Below are positions 9,843 to 19,186 of a stretch of DNA of 21,411 bases, piece by piece; positions within the stretch are counted from its first letter, which is position 1; each line of letters begins with the position of its first letter. Origin of the DNA: Saccoglossus kowalevskii (taxonomy: Eukaryota; Hemichordata; Enteropneusta; Harrimaniidae); the NCBI RefSeq assembly GCF_000003605.2, contig NW_003134347.1, positions 241,166-262,576 on the forward strand, read 5' to 3'. The notes below the pieces were generated by a model that made no database searches, was not told where the DNA came from, and saw nothing but the letters and a program-made list of their open reading frames with translations. The translations under genes were made by a program, and so were the position numbers.

Positions 9843-9959
9843 AACCTTACTCTCTGGCTGTCATTAATAGTGATATGAATGAATAATATAATATTGACTG
9901 TGTTAAATTGCTTTAATAAAGACATTACTAGTTTTTATCCATCTTTGATTTGCTTAAAG

Positions 9960-10111
9960 CTATGATGATTCTGCACATGTTGTATACCTTGGAAGTGATG
10001 ACACAGAGCAGCCGGCAACACATCTAATCGGGCTCTTTGATGAATTTGTCATCTGGTATCAAAGAGTTATTTCACAAAAAGAAGTGGCAACAATGTTCCT
10101 GCAAGTCAGGG
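9960..10111 (+). CDS. Exon G: LamG/pentraxin-like domain, C-terminal part
   Basis: The acceptor TTTGCTTAAAG ends at 9959 and the donor is GTAAGC at 10112; phase 2 in, phase 1 out. It contains VVYLGSDD, then HLIGLFDEFVIWYQRVISQKEV. This last block is the hallmark terminal strand of LamG_3/pentraxin folds: G-x-x-D-E-[FVL]-x-[IVL]-W, then an [LIV]-S-x-x-E-[IV] helix. It closes a domain of about 232 residues over exons D-G, a normal length for the family. Confidence 0.87.
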
Positions 10112-10369
10112 GTAAGCTAATCTAATTTGCTTTGTTTTTACTCAATAATACATTCACTGGAATTGTTGGAAAAGTTGTCTAAGCTGAACTAAAACTACAA
10201 AACTGTTCACAATGTCCAGTAGTTTCTCAATTGTAATAAAATATATTCAGTTTAGACAGGTTTCACTTTGCTCATAGATTATCACCACTTGTGGCGTGTT
10301 GTAGCACTATATATAACGTTTAATGGAAGCTGAGACTGCTTCCAATGTTACTACTGGTTTTCATTACAG

Positions 10370-10642
10370 GTATGGGCCCGTACAGTTTAGATGAAGACGT
10401 CACCTACGTTTTCACAGTTGAACAGTTGGATGAAATGTTAACATTCTTTTGTCCATTTGATATACCAAGAATATTTCGATCGCATCTTTACTGGGTGCAG
10501 AACAACGAGATTTTAGCTGAATACAGAGGAAGAACCATTATAAGAATGTCTGCTGAGTCTGTCTCTGTGCATAATGTCACATGTCAGTATTTTAGCGGAA
10601 GTCACCTGATATCGTCAGATGCGTTTACTGCCAAGTTGAATG
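10370..10642 (+). CDS. Exon H: Ig-like domain 3
   Basis: The acceptor TTTTCATTACAG ends at 10369 and the donor is GTAAGT at 10643; phase 1-1, a whole domain in one exon. The order is MLTFFCPFD (strand-B cysteine), HLYWVQNNE (strand-C tryptophan), then HNVTCQYF (strand-F cysteine). Both disulphide cysteines and the core Trp are present, making it the most canonical Ig-like domain in the gene. The NVT sequon next to the second cysteine is a potential N-glycosylation site. The ATG at 10345 lies in the intron and is not a start. Confidence 0.8.
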
Positions 10643-10739
10643 GTAAGTGTAGTATCAGTTATGTTTGATGACCAGACAATACAGCCCATGATACCAAAAA
10701 ACTTGTAAACTAAAAATTTGCTGTATTCTTATAGAGTGT

Positions 10740-11660
10740 AAATCTGTGATTGGAATTTTCACTTTATTATTCATACATGTATGAGGATTATGACCACAAT
10801 CATATGATTGTGAATCCCACACCTGTATTCATACATATATTGTAAACTACACACTTGTATTCATATAGAGATTGTACACCATATATATATATATTTTCAT
10901 ATAGAGGTTGCAGTGTATATATATGTATTCATATAGAGAACCACACACTTGTTTCCATACGAAGATTGTGACCACACACACACACACGTGTTTCCATATG
11001 GAGATTGTGATCACACACACACTTGTTTCCATATGAAGCTTGTGGCCACACACACTTGTTTCCATATAGAGATTGTGGCCACACACACACTTGTTTCCAT
11101 ACGGAAATTGTGACCACTCACACTTGTTCCCATATGGAGATTGTGACCACACACAATGTTTCCATATGAAGCTTGCGTCCACACACACTTGTTTCCATAT
11201 AGAGATTGTGACCACACACACACACACACTTGTTTCCATACGGAAATTGTGACCACACACTTGTTTCCATATGGGGATTGTGACCACACACACACACACA
11301 CACACTTGTTTCCATATGGGGATTGTGACCGCACACTTTTATTCATACAATGAAAGTAAACCTAACTCTTGTATTATAATATGGAGATTCTAAACCACAC
11401 ATTTTTATTCCTAGTTATAAATTACATAATATATTGTATTTGTATTCACTTGTTTTCTTATGTTGAGTGTAAACTCAACAAATGCATTCACAATACTTTC
11501 ATAAAGTGATTGTATACTTGTATGGAGTTTATAACTACATATTTGCATTCATATAAAGATTGTAACCACATACATGTACTTGTATTCATATGGAGATTGT
11601 AACCACATACTTGTATTCGTTTTGAGACCATAACCACATACTTGTGCTTGAAGTTTGACA
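10740..11660. repeat. CA-rich minisatellite, ~31-44-bp unit (CACACTTGTTTCCATATGGAGATTGTGAC)
   Basis: At least eleven good copies lie at about 10950-11335. Each is TTGTTTCCATA, then a GGAGATTGTGACC-like stretch, then a (CA)n tract whose length varies and sets the unit size. Diverged copies (TTGTATTCATATAGAGATTGTAA) flank them on both sides to about 11660. Many antisense and sense open frames cross this array, but all are periodic translations of the repeat and not genes. Confidence 0.85.
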
Positions 11661-11847
11661 ACTGCATGTACACAAAGCCATGTACATTAACACACATAAA
11701 AACATTCCTTTTCGTGACAAGGTTGTCAATATTTTTGCTATGCTCTTAATGGTAATGATGTACTATAATAGATTTCTTAAATGTGATGCTGTACTGTACT
11801 AGATTTCTTAAATGCGATGCTGTACTATAATAGTGTTTTTCTTAAAG

Positions 11848-11988
11848 GGGATGAGGATACAGGGATTAGTTTTCATGCCAAGGTTGACAGCGCTGAAGAA
11901 ATGGAACACGAGGACAGAGAACATGACAAGCAGATTTTGGATCATATGGCAAATGCCCAACCGAATGAGAACCTGGATATCTACTATG
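11848..11988 (+). CDS. Exon I: acidic linker
   Basis: The acceptor TTTTTCTTAAAG ends at 11847 and the donor is GTAAGT at 11989; phase 1-1. The 47-codon stretch is hydrophilic and strongly charged (DEDTG, EEMEHEDREHDKQ), with no cysteine and no recognisable fold. It is called an exon because both splice sites are good, the phase fits exons H and J, and the frame is open. An overlapping frame beginning at 11812 is a shadow. It probably acts as a flexible spacer between the Ig/LamG block and the EGF block. Confidence 0.65.
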
Positions 11989-12461
11989 GTAAGTAAGACC
12001 AAATTATCAGGTAAATATATTTACATTTTAACATATGGTCAAAACTATGTTTTAATATCAATTTATCACATGATAGAGATCAGTGTTCTTTTCAGATATG
12101 CTTGAGGGTGACTGAACTACGGTAACTGTCATGTTTTGGCACTGGCGATACAAGGATACCATTGAAGCAGTGGCTAGCTGCTCGTAGTGGCTGTAAACAC
12201 ACTGGTTATAATTAGCAGGATGCCACCTGAGGGTTGCATATATACTTGTTCTGGTATTTATAGACACATGTATGTTGTTATGCTATGTATAGGCTTGAAC
12301 TTAGTGTCTTTATGATCAAACACTTTGCATTGGTGGTCTTTGAAAAATACCCACCTTCCTCTCTATATTATTTGTATATGCTAAGATAGTTTTATCAAAT
12401 TTCAAGAGTGATTGCAATTCCAGATTGTAAACATCTGTATAATTATTCGTTTTTAATACAG

Positions 12462-12608
12462 AAATCCCATGTGCAAGTTACCCATGTCAGAATGGTGGAA
12501 CATGTGAAATCATAGACCATAGATACCTGGTAGGAGAGGAAGAAAAACATGATTATTCTTACAAATGTCTTTGTGTGGATGGATTTCTTGGAATAAACTG
12601 TCAACGAG
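12462..12608 (+). CDS. Exon J: EGF-like domain 1
   Basis: The acceptor TTTTTAATACAG ends at 12461 and the donor is GTATTT at 12609; phase 1-1. The six cysteines are spaced as in EGF: PCASYPCQNGGTC gives Cys1-3, then YKCLC and GFLGINC give Cys4-6. NGGTC is the usual Cys2-Cys3 loop. The Cys3-Cys4 loop is unusually long (about 21 residues, charged: VGEEEKHD). There is no D-x-D-E-C start, so it is not a calcium-binding type. Confidence 0.88.
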
Positions 12609-12823
12609 GTATTTGATAAAATTCAACTTTTCATTATATATTTCATATGTCATTAGATATTATTATATAGTGCTATAACAAGGAATCTGAATATAATTAA
12701 TAACTACTAGACTTAAAAGAATGTCTTTGAATTAGTATTATAGTACAGTGTCAATCCGGTGGACAGTACATTGAGTTCAAAACTTCTGGCTATGACACCA
12801 ACTGATTGATATTTTTTCTATAG

Positions 12824-12943
12824 TGAGATCTGCATGTGATGTTAATGATCCTTGCTTTAATGGACGTTGTGTGCCAGATGAAGAGAATGTGAAACCAACA
12901 TGTTTTTGTTTACCTGGTTACCAAGGAGACACCTGTAATGAAG
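12824..12943 (+). CDS. Exon K: EGF-like domain 2
   Basis: The acceptor ATTTTTTCTATAG ends at 12823 and the donor is GTAAGA at 12944; phase 1-1. It reads ACDVNDPCFNGRC for Cys1-3, then TCFCLPGYQGDTC for Cys4-6. This is a compact standard EGF module of 39-40 residues without calcium-binding residues at its start. Confidence 0.88.
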
Positions 12944-13092
12944 GTAAGATTGCCTGACATGGTCATATGTCAAATAGTGATAGTCATTATGGTGAGTCCA
13001 GTTTTTATTATGGTGTATTGTTGAGAATGTTCCCACTGTTATAATATTATACCATTATATCATATGCAACATATTGTGGACAAACCATAGAC

Positions 13093-13641
13093 TTAAGGTA
13101 GAAGCCTACTCATGAATTCAAATACCCAGAATTTATCCATTCAATAAATTGTACTTCTGGGCAATATAAGAATATTGACTGTCACCAGCTTAATTTACGA
13201 GAAAATGATGGTTGTATTTTAGTGGATAGTGGCCATTTTGACAGTATTATAGTACTTTTACCATAGGTTTCTATGGCAGAGATATTATGCCATATCTCAA
13301 ACTGTAGGCTGATGACATAGGCTGAAAAAATAATATATTGTTAATAATGGGGTACTTTTTGTTTTCCTGATTTATTTCAAAAATCGGGGTTGTAAAAAGT
13401 GTCAAAAAATGCAATATTTGTTTAACATTATGCTCTATAGAATTGTTCTAAAAATAGCTATTTTTGAAAAATATTGGGACAAATTTCTCAAAATACGTCC
13501 CTGTAACATACAAAAGAATGCTATTTTATGTTGCCATGGGATAATAGCTCCAAGAATTTACATAATAGACAAACAAACATTGTCATAAGATTTATAACCT
13601 ATTTTCTCAAAAATGATGAATAGACTTCTATAGTACCTTAA
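13093..13641. mobile_element. TTAA-bounded inverted-repeat element, ~549 bp
   Basis: TTAA at 13093-13096 is followed by GGTAGAAGCCTACTCATGA. At 13638-13641 TTAA is preceded by the inverse, which on the other strand reads GGTACTATAGAAGTCTATTCATCA. The arms match apart from a 5-nt insertion (CTATA) and a few substitutions. The palindrome-like layout and TTAA flanks point to a piggyBac-type non-autonomous element. Its interior has no coding potential. Confidence 0.65.
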
Positions 13642-13769
13642 TGTCATCGTAATGGACAACACTATCGACACATGTACATGTACGTGCACACAGTTTACAT
13701 GGTACCAGTATATCTTAATAGTTACATATTGCTTTACACGTTTTTTTTTTTTTTTTTTCTCATTTGTAA

Positions 13770-13886
13770 ATGTTGATGAATGCATAAAAAATGATTGCAG
13801 TAATCATGCAAGTTGTCAAAATACTGAAGGTTCCTATAAATGTACTTGTAATGTAGGTTTCCTAGGTGATGGTAAACAGTGTGTAG
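13770..13886 (+). CDS. Exon L: Ca-binding EGF domain 3, with defective splice acceptor
   Basis: The reading DVDEC, then NHASCQNTEGSYKCTC and GFLGDGKQC, is a complete Ca-binding EGF. It has the D-x-D-E-C start and the hydroxylation-type pattern C-x-N-x(4)-Y-x-C-x-C. The donor GTATGT at 13887 gives phase 1. By analogy with exons P, Q and R, the exon should start directly after an AG at 13768-13769, but the sequence reads AA (TTTGTAA-ATGTTGATGAATG). It follows an 18-T tract. No other AG gives a sensible in-frame start: the nearest upstream AG (13720-13721) would add a run of phenylalanines. The domain is intact, but its splicing is doubtful as assembled. Confidence 0.7.
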
Positions 13887-14734
13887 GTATGTACATTTTG
13901 ATTGTGATACAAAAATGTCAGGCAAAGTCTATCATACATTTGCGTTGATAGCCCCACAATACTAAATACCGGAGGTATTTACTTGCATATATCCTGAAGT
14001 TGCATTATCAGGAATATTTTATAGAAAGCATTTTAAATTTTGCACTACTTAGGTCATAAAAACATATCAAAAACATATTTATGTAAGTTGTAAGGGTTGT
14101 TGTGTTTGTGTCTTATCCTAACCGAAACTTGACAATAGTGTTCAGTGACCAAGTTATTATTGCCTTCACTTATAATCGTAGGTCTCACAACAGTAATACA
14201 ATCTGCCATTGAAACACAGTCATGGAAATGAACACTGTAATTTTGACTTATATTACTGGTTATTCTTGACGGTTTAATGATTCAGTGGAATGATAATCAA
14301 ATTTATTGCTTTCAACATCAGGTCAGGTACAATGCCAAGGTCTTTTACAAAACAATGGCCAGTTATGGCCACTTTATTAACTGCAGCACAAACCAAACTA
14401 CTGGGCCAAGAAAACTATCATGTGTCAACCCATTGTTTCTTCAAAATTCCAACTCTGGTAATCCTACTGTTTATTTCGGGGCACACAAAAAATACAAGAC
14501 ATAATTTAATTCTACCCCAGAAATTAATTTGCAAAAGAATTAGTTATCTTCAGATCACTGATTGGAAAATCTTGAATGCGATTCAGTGATGCCCTGGAGA
14601 ACTGAAAGTTGAATCAGAAAGGAAATGCTCAGTAATTTTTGACTTCGGGCAAGACGTTTTAGACCTGAATATATTATGAATACCATAACTGTTGCTATTA
14701 TTATACCTGTATGCGATATCATTACTTCACATAG
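13887..14734. other. Intron sequence, no supported exon
   Basis: A frame at 14277-14504 contains an INCSTNQTTGPRKLSC stretch loosely reminiscent of a Sushi or Ig fragment. No phase-compatible splice pair supports it: reading from the AG at 14320-14321 in the required phase meets a stop after about 20 codons. I see no array or RNA gene. Confidence 0.5.
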
Positions 14735-14986
14735 TTAATCTTTTCACCAATAGTTCTTCTTTTCATCACAAATTCACAACTTGAAACTAGTCCTGTTTAT
14801 AGTCTTGCACTTTCCGTCAGAAGATTGGAACAAAAATAGCCAAAGTTTTTGAGTAAAAATCGAAAATTTATTCAAATTTTGTTTGTTGGCCCCGAAATTA
14901 GGATTCATTCCCACAAATATTGAAGAATATATTAAGAAAAAGTGCAGAAAAATTTGGCTGAGAAAGTATTGTGATGAAAAGGTTAA
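14735..14986. mobile_element. TTAA-type MITE, copy 2
   Basis: The left end is TTAA-TCTTTTCACCAAT and the right end is GTGATGAAAAGG-TTAA, whose complement CCTTTTCATCAC matches the left end of copy 1 (CCTATTCACCAC). The interior is homologous to 4490-4632, collinear and in the same orientation. It is non-coding, about 250 bp long, and ends about 45 bp before the acceptor of exon M. Confidence 0.72.
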
Positions 14987-15031
14987 TAGTTGAGAATCTA
15001 CATGTACATATACATATTATTTCTTCTCAAG

Positions 15032-15237
15032 CTGAGGAAGTCAAAATCAAATTACAAGATCCAAGTGTATGCACGCAATATATGGAAGGTAGTAAAAAAT
15101 GCAGAATAGTGACAAATGATATTGGTAGTTGTGACGTTGAAATAGAAGTCGTTGTCACGGGACACTACATGACACAGCAGATTAAATGGTTTCATTATTT
15201 TGCTAAGCTGAACAGGACAAGAGTTCATTCAACACAA
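15032..15237 (+). CDS. Exon M: Ig-like segment, first half
   Basis: The acceptor TTATTTCTTCTCAAG ends at 15031 and the donor is GTGAGT at 15238; phase 1 in, phase 0 out, the only phase-0 junction in the gene. After a loop with two cysteines (VC and KKC), the run GSCDVEIEVVVTGHYMTQQ ends in IKWFHY. It parallels exon B (GSTVSFEVRIVG to DDIKW), so this is the strand A-C half of an Ig-like domain. NRT near the end is a possible N-glycosylation sequon. The ATG at 14971 lies in the intron. Confidence 0.75.
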
Positions 15238-15601
15238 GTGAGTATTTAAGGCAGAATAAGACGATGTGTATATATGGTAACAAAAAAAGAAATTTTAAAT
15301 AGCATAATGCCTCAAAAAAATTATGATAGGTAGTCACTGATATAAATAGACAATAACAATGACCTAGAAACAGGGACTTATAATCTGGTTTCTATCTGCC
15401 ACATGTGCCTAGTATACTTCATTTGGGACATTCAAACATGCAGGGGTTTGTGATTCGATCCAAGATGGCCAACAGGCAGCATTTTTTGTCTTTAAAAATG
15501 TTCTATCTTGGACATGCTTTGTTAGTTTTTTAAATTTAGTACATACATGTACATTATACATGTTAGAATACATGTGCCTGATGATTCATTTCACAATTGA
15601 A

Positions 15602-16459
15602 TCAAACAGCCATCTTGTTTTTTTGAAAATGTGTCATTGACTTGCTTGTTAGGATACATGTTAATGGCATGTCTTGTGGATTATTTAGAAAATCCTTCTC
15701 TGCTAATGCTGTGTGAACGGGGGCATTATCCTGTTGGAAATGGAAATTGGATCCATCGAGTCTTAGTGCCGACGGTATCATTTTGTTTTGCAGGATATCC
15801 AAATATTTCTATCGATTCATGGTCGTCGGTACATAGATTAGCGATCCTAAGCCGGTAGCCGAAAAACACCCCCACACCATGACGCTTCCACCACCATTTT
15901 ATTGTCAGTTTAATACATTTCAACTCGTATTCTTCACCTGGTTTTCGACGTACAAATAATCTCCCACGGCTTCGAAACACCGTAAACTTGGATACGTCAT
16001 ACCAGATAACTTGAGCCCACTGCGCCGGAGTCCAGTCGATGTGTTGTCTGGCAAATTGCAACCGCGCTGCGATGTGTTGTGGTTGAAGTTTTGGTTTCTT
16101 TTTAGCAACACTGCCTCGAAGATTACCATCCTTATATAGTCTTGATTTTATTGTGCTCAAACTCAATCTTTTCCCAGTGAGTTGATTAAAATTGGCACGC
16201 AAATCACGGGTGATGTGAAATCTATTCGCTAAACTAGACCGGATGAGTAGCCGGTCTTCGCATTCCATTGTATGCCTTGGTCGACCTGATCGACGACGAT
16301 TGTCCATACTACCTCGCAGACGAAGTTTCCGCAGGTTGAAACGAAGGAGCCTTCAGAAATTCCCAGTCTTCTTGCGATTTCCCTGCTAGGAACTCCCTCT
16401 ATATACAGTGCTTCGATGTTTTCTTTAGTAAATTCTGACAATTCTCTAACTTTCGGCAT
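15602..16459 (-). pseudogene. Tc1/mariner transposase, frameshifted and 3'-truncated
   Basis: On the minus strand the frame from ATG at 16459 gives the N-terminal helix-turn-helix (FTKENIEALYIEGVPSREIA then RRLGIS). The frame then shifts near 16340-16350. The second frame (to 15726) carries NRRRSGRPR, the GRPR-type linker, a second helix-turn-helix region and VIWYDVSKFTVF, where the first catalytic Asp of the DDE/DDD triad sits (usual form D-E-S-K-F). A further shift leads to 15802-15602 with FQQDNAPVHTA, the second catalytic Asp. The third acidic residue (the SPDLNPIE region) is absent, so the copy is truncated as well as frameshifted and cannot be active. It sits antisense in the intron between exons M and N. 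Confidence 0.9.
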
Positions 16460-16869
16460 CGCTCAATGTTTGTAAATAAAAATTTCGCATCTGATACTAT
16501 GACCTCGATAGGAATATTCATGAACCACAACTGACAGGTATTTCCACCCAAAGGGCGTGTTGAAATAATTTCAGCTTCCCAATTGGTTCAAATTTGTATG
16601 AGAAAGGACACGTCCATTGCACATGTTTTATGGCATGCAATTTTAATGAGATCCAAATGAGCTCCTCCCATAGAATTAACCATGGGGATTTTCGCTTACC
16701 GAAAAAACGTCTACATACAAAAAAACTAAACACAAATCAACCATTTTATTTTGACTAAAATGCACTAGTTCGTGTTAAATTTAGTACTGTATATTTTAAA
16801 GACAACACATCATGTTACCTGGAATTGTTGATCAATTGACAGGTGCGTAAATACTTTCTGGCGGGTCTG
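15602..16869 (-). mobile_element. Tc1/mariner element remnant with 5' terminal repeat only
   Basis: On the minus strand the element appears to begin at 16869, next to a TA at 16870-16871, with CAGACCCGCCAGAAAGTATT followed by TACGCACC. That is a Tc1-like terminal repeat (CAG-x-AAAGTATT-x-CACC type). About 380 bp of leader separates it from the transposase start at 16459. No matching terminus was found at the other end down to 15240, consistent with loss of the 3' end of the transposase gene. Confidence 0.65.
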
Positions 16870-16874
16870 TATAT

Positions 16875-17376
16875 TAGATTGCAAATTTAGTCATTTGATA
16901 AATCTGATATTTGTTGATACAAGAATAGTCATTCAGAAACAATTTAACTCATCACATGACTAGTGATTTGCATATCTAATTTATTTGCATAGAAATATAT
17001 AATTATGTCCATAACAATTCAATTTGTGATCAGATAAATGACAACAGACTTGTGTTTTGGCCACATTTCCAATGAGGACGGTGCCATTAACAATGACTTC
17101 CTTGATCGTGAATTTGCTATTAACACAACGCCTGCTAAAAGCCTGCCTGGATATCCAGTGTGAGATCTATGTTAAACACTTTTCACTTTGTAACTTAACT
17201 ATGTGTTGTGCCGTTTATTGGTAAACCGTTAGCGGTATGCTTGTTTGGTCTTATAGCGCTGATTTATAGCAAAATTTCTGCAGTGGTGTAATCAAAAATG
17301 TACTCAGCAAATATAAAAACAATTTTTTTATGATGTTGCTTGAATAATTAATATGTTTGTTTTTTTTACTGTTCAG
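16875..17376. other. Intron sequence with one unexplained small open frame
   Basis: ATG at 17038 to TGA at 17161-17163 encodes 41 residues with coding-like composition (e.g. CFGHISNEDGAINNDFLDRE). A GTGAGA donor-like site lies at 17160, where the exon would leave in phase 2. That does not fit the phase-0 junction between exons M and N. It could be a fragment of another mobile element or chance. Confidence 0.4.
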
Positions 17377-17527
17377 TTCACTCGTCAAGAAGTAGGTGCA
17401 AATAAGACCAAAATGGCTTTCAATTGTGAGGAGAAGGAATTCGTTGAAAATTACTTGACAGTAGAAGTACATACAGGTCATACGCCACCACCACAGATAA
17501 TGATAAAAATTTATCATAAATCTATAG
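17377..17527 (+). CDS. Exon N: Ig-like segment
   Basis: The acceptor TTTTTTTACTGTTCAG ends at 17376 and continues in phase 0 from exon M. It reads MAFNCEEKEF, then LTVEVHTGHTPPPQ and IKIYHKS. Two donors give the same phase 1: GTCATA at 17477 and GTTAGC at 17528. I prefer 17528 because GTTAGT-type donors are used by exons O and P. The extra residues also align with exon M (IEVVVTGH to IKWFHY), with Ile in place of the core Trp. On that reading exon N starts a degenerate Ig-like domain completed by exon O. With the shorter form it would instead end the domain begun in exon M. Confidence 0.68.
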
Positions 17528-17897
17528 GTTAGCTTCTATATTTATACCATCACTTCTTTCTTTTTCAGATATTAGTAGAATGCCTATAAACACTTTCATT
17601 TTGGGACATAGTGTCATGTCGGTGTCTCTTATTCGCATAGTGATTCGTTTGTTGGATCATGAATACAATAAGCCCTGGATCAAGTAAAAAAGTGGTAAAT
17701 TATGTAATACCTAGACTGTTGTTGCATATTTGTGAGTTGATTGTCACTAAATTGTATTGGTAGATTTCAATTCAATTTCTACTTCCCATTTTTTTGGTAT
17801 AATCTCAATTATTCTCTCAACAGCTTTATAGTACTCGTTCATTCTAATCTTTCTTTGATGTTGAGATATATATTGCTTTTCATTACCTTTCTCCCAG

Positions 17898-18149
17898 AGC
17901 TTGGTCCTCAGACGTCAGGTGCTCCATTTTCTGTCAGTGTTTATAATTTTGATCTCTTTCCTGGCAATGATTGGATTGGTAAATGGATACAGGATAAAAC
18001 CCATGAATATGAAATCATTGAGCCGCCAGGTTTGACTTATGAATACCAACTTGATTTATTTGATGGTGACCATGTAGGTTATCTGACGTATTATGCGTAC
18101 AACGGTAGTGAGGTACAAGTTGCATCCCGAAAATTCCATGATGAACTAG
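17898..18149 (+). CDS. Exon O: degenerate Ig-like segment
   Basis: The acceptor TTTCTCCCAG ends at 17897 and the donor is GTTAGT at 18150; phase 1-1. The end of the exon (THEYEIIEPPG, then DGDHVGYLTYYAYNGSEVQV) parallels the DYGSYTC strand-F and strand-G region of exon C. Tyr or Ala stands where the strand-F cysteine would be, and the exon has no cysteine at all. NGS is a possible N-glycosylation site. The long open frame starting at 17741 is intronic up to 17897. The Ig assignment rests on similarity to the other Ig exons in this gene and on position. Confidence 0.7.
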
Positions 18150-18754
18150 GTTAGTGGTACTAATTTTTTACAGGGTAGAATTGGACAACTCACTGAAGAC
18201 TTTTAAAGTATAATGATGTCAAATTTTCTGCATTAGCAGAATGACCCAAAATGTCAGTGCAGCATTTTATAAGGTTTGTGTCTGTAAGATTGGTTGCGTT
18301 CATTGACATAATTCCATTTCTACATGCTACATACATTGCTGTATTTGTTGTTAACAAAGGAGAGTGTTTGAATGTGCATATACGGTAACAAAGATACATT
18401 CCATAACTTATTCAAATGCATAGCACTTCGAAAAATATTTTTGTCAGACTGTTGAAAACTATTGTGTTCATCACAAGATTTGTGCCATAGTTTGGAATTC
18501 TCAAAATAATAATTTTTATCATATGAACAAATCACTGGGAACATAGTAAGCATGAATAATTCCAAATTGTAGCTTAAAATGTCCACCAAAGGAAATATAG
18601 TGTCAGAAAAGAAATAAATAGGTTGGAATAACAACTTCTTCTGAACAATTTACACATGTACCATCCACACAACTCGAGAATCTTGTAAGGCCGTTGAATT
18701 ATGTAAAATGACAATATTTTATTATATTTGAATAATTATTTGGTTTATTTGCAG
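18150..18754. other. Intron between exons O and P, nothing recognised
   Basis: AT-rich sequence with no array, inverted-repeat element or exon. Antisense open frames at 18190-18634 have no recognisable domain. Confidence 0.6.
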
Positions 18755-18877
18755 ATGAGAATGAATGTGAACTTGGTACCCATGAATGCAATGAACATTC
18801 TGATTGTGAAAACACACCTTCATCTTACGTGTGTATTTGTCATATGGGTTACCATGGTGATGGTAAACTATGTACTG
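18755..18877 (+). CDS. Exon P: Ca-binding EGF domain 4
   Basis: The acceptor TTTATTTGCAG ends at 18754 and the donor is GTTAGT at 18878; phase 1-1. DENEC opens the domain; CNEHSDCENTPSSYVCIC and GYHGDGKLC complete six cysteines. The pattern C-x-N-x(4)-Y-x-C-x-C is the Asp/Asn beta-hydroxylation consensus of calcium-binding EGF modules. The acidic residues before Cys1 are the calcium ligands of the family. Confidence 0.92.
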
Positions 18878-19186
18878 GTTAGTGATTCATTCTGATTACT
18901 AATTACTAATTCAAAATGTGATTTCTGTTCACTGGGGGAAAAGAATATTTACTGCCTAATGTTTTTATAATAACAGCAATGCCCCTACTTGCTTAATACA
19001 TTTTGTTGTCTGGCTTGACTGTTAATGCTTGTATTTTGTTGTGACCTGCTAGCTAGGAGTGCTATTGAGCCAATAGTTGCCTTCATGATTTGTGATGTTT
19101 CTAGTAAGATACAGTCAATATTTTAGCAGTGTTCAACGGTAGTGGCTAACTAATAATTGTTATTAAACATATACTATATTTTATAG

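Noticed and set aside
10847-11353. Several long open frames on both strands, cysteine- or histidine-rich
   Set aside because: They are periodic translations of the CA-rich minisatellite in all frames.
13652-13769. Open frame continuing upstream of EGF exon L
   Set aside because: It translates the ACATGTACATGTAC repeat and the T18 tract into poly-Phe. It is intronic and used only to judge the missing acceptor.
14322-14504. Possible Sushi or Ig-like exon (INCSTNQTTG, KLSCVN)
   Set aside because: The frame required by the neighbouring phase-1 exons hits a stop after about 20 codons, and no donor in a fitting phase follows.
15450-15465. GTGATTCGATCC resembling a tRNA/SINE B box
   Set aside because: No A box at a suitable distance upstream and no cloverleaf; a chance match.
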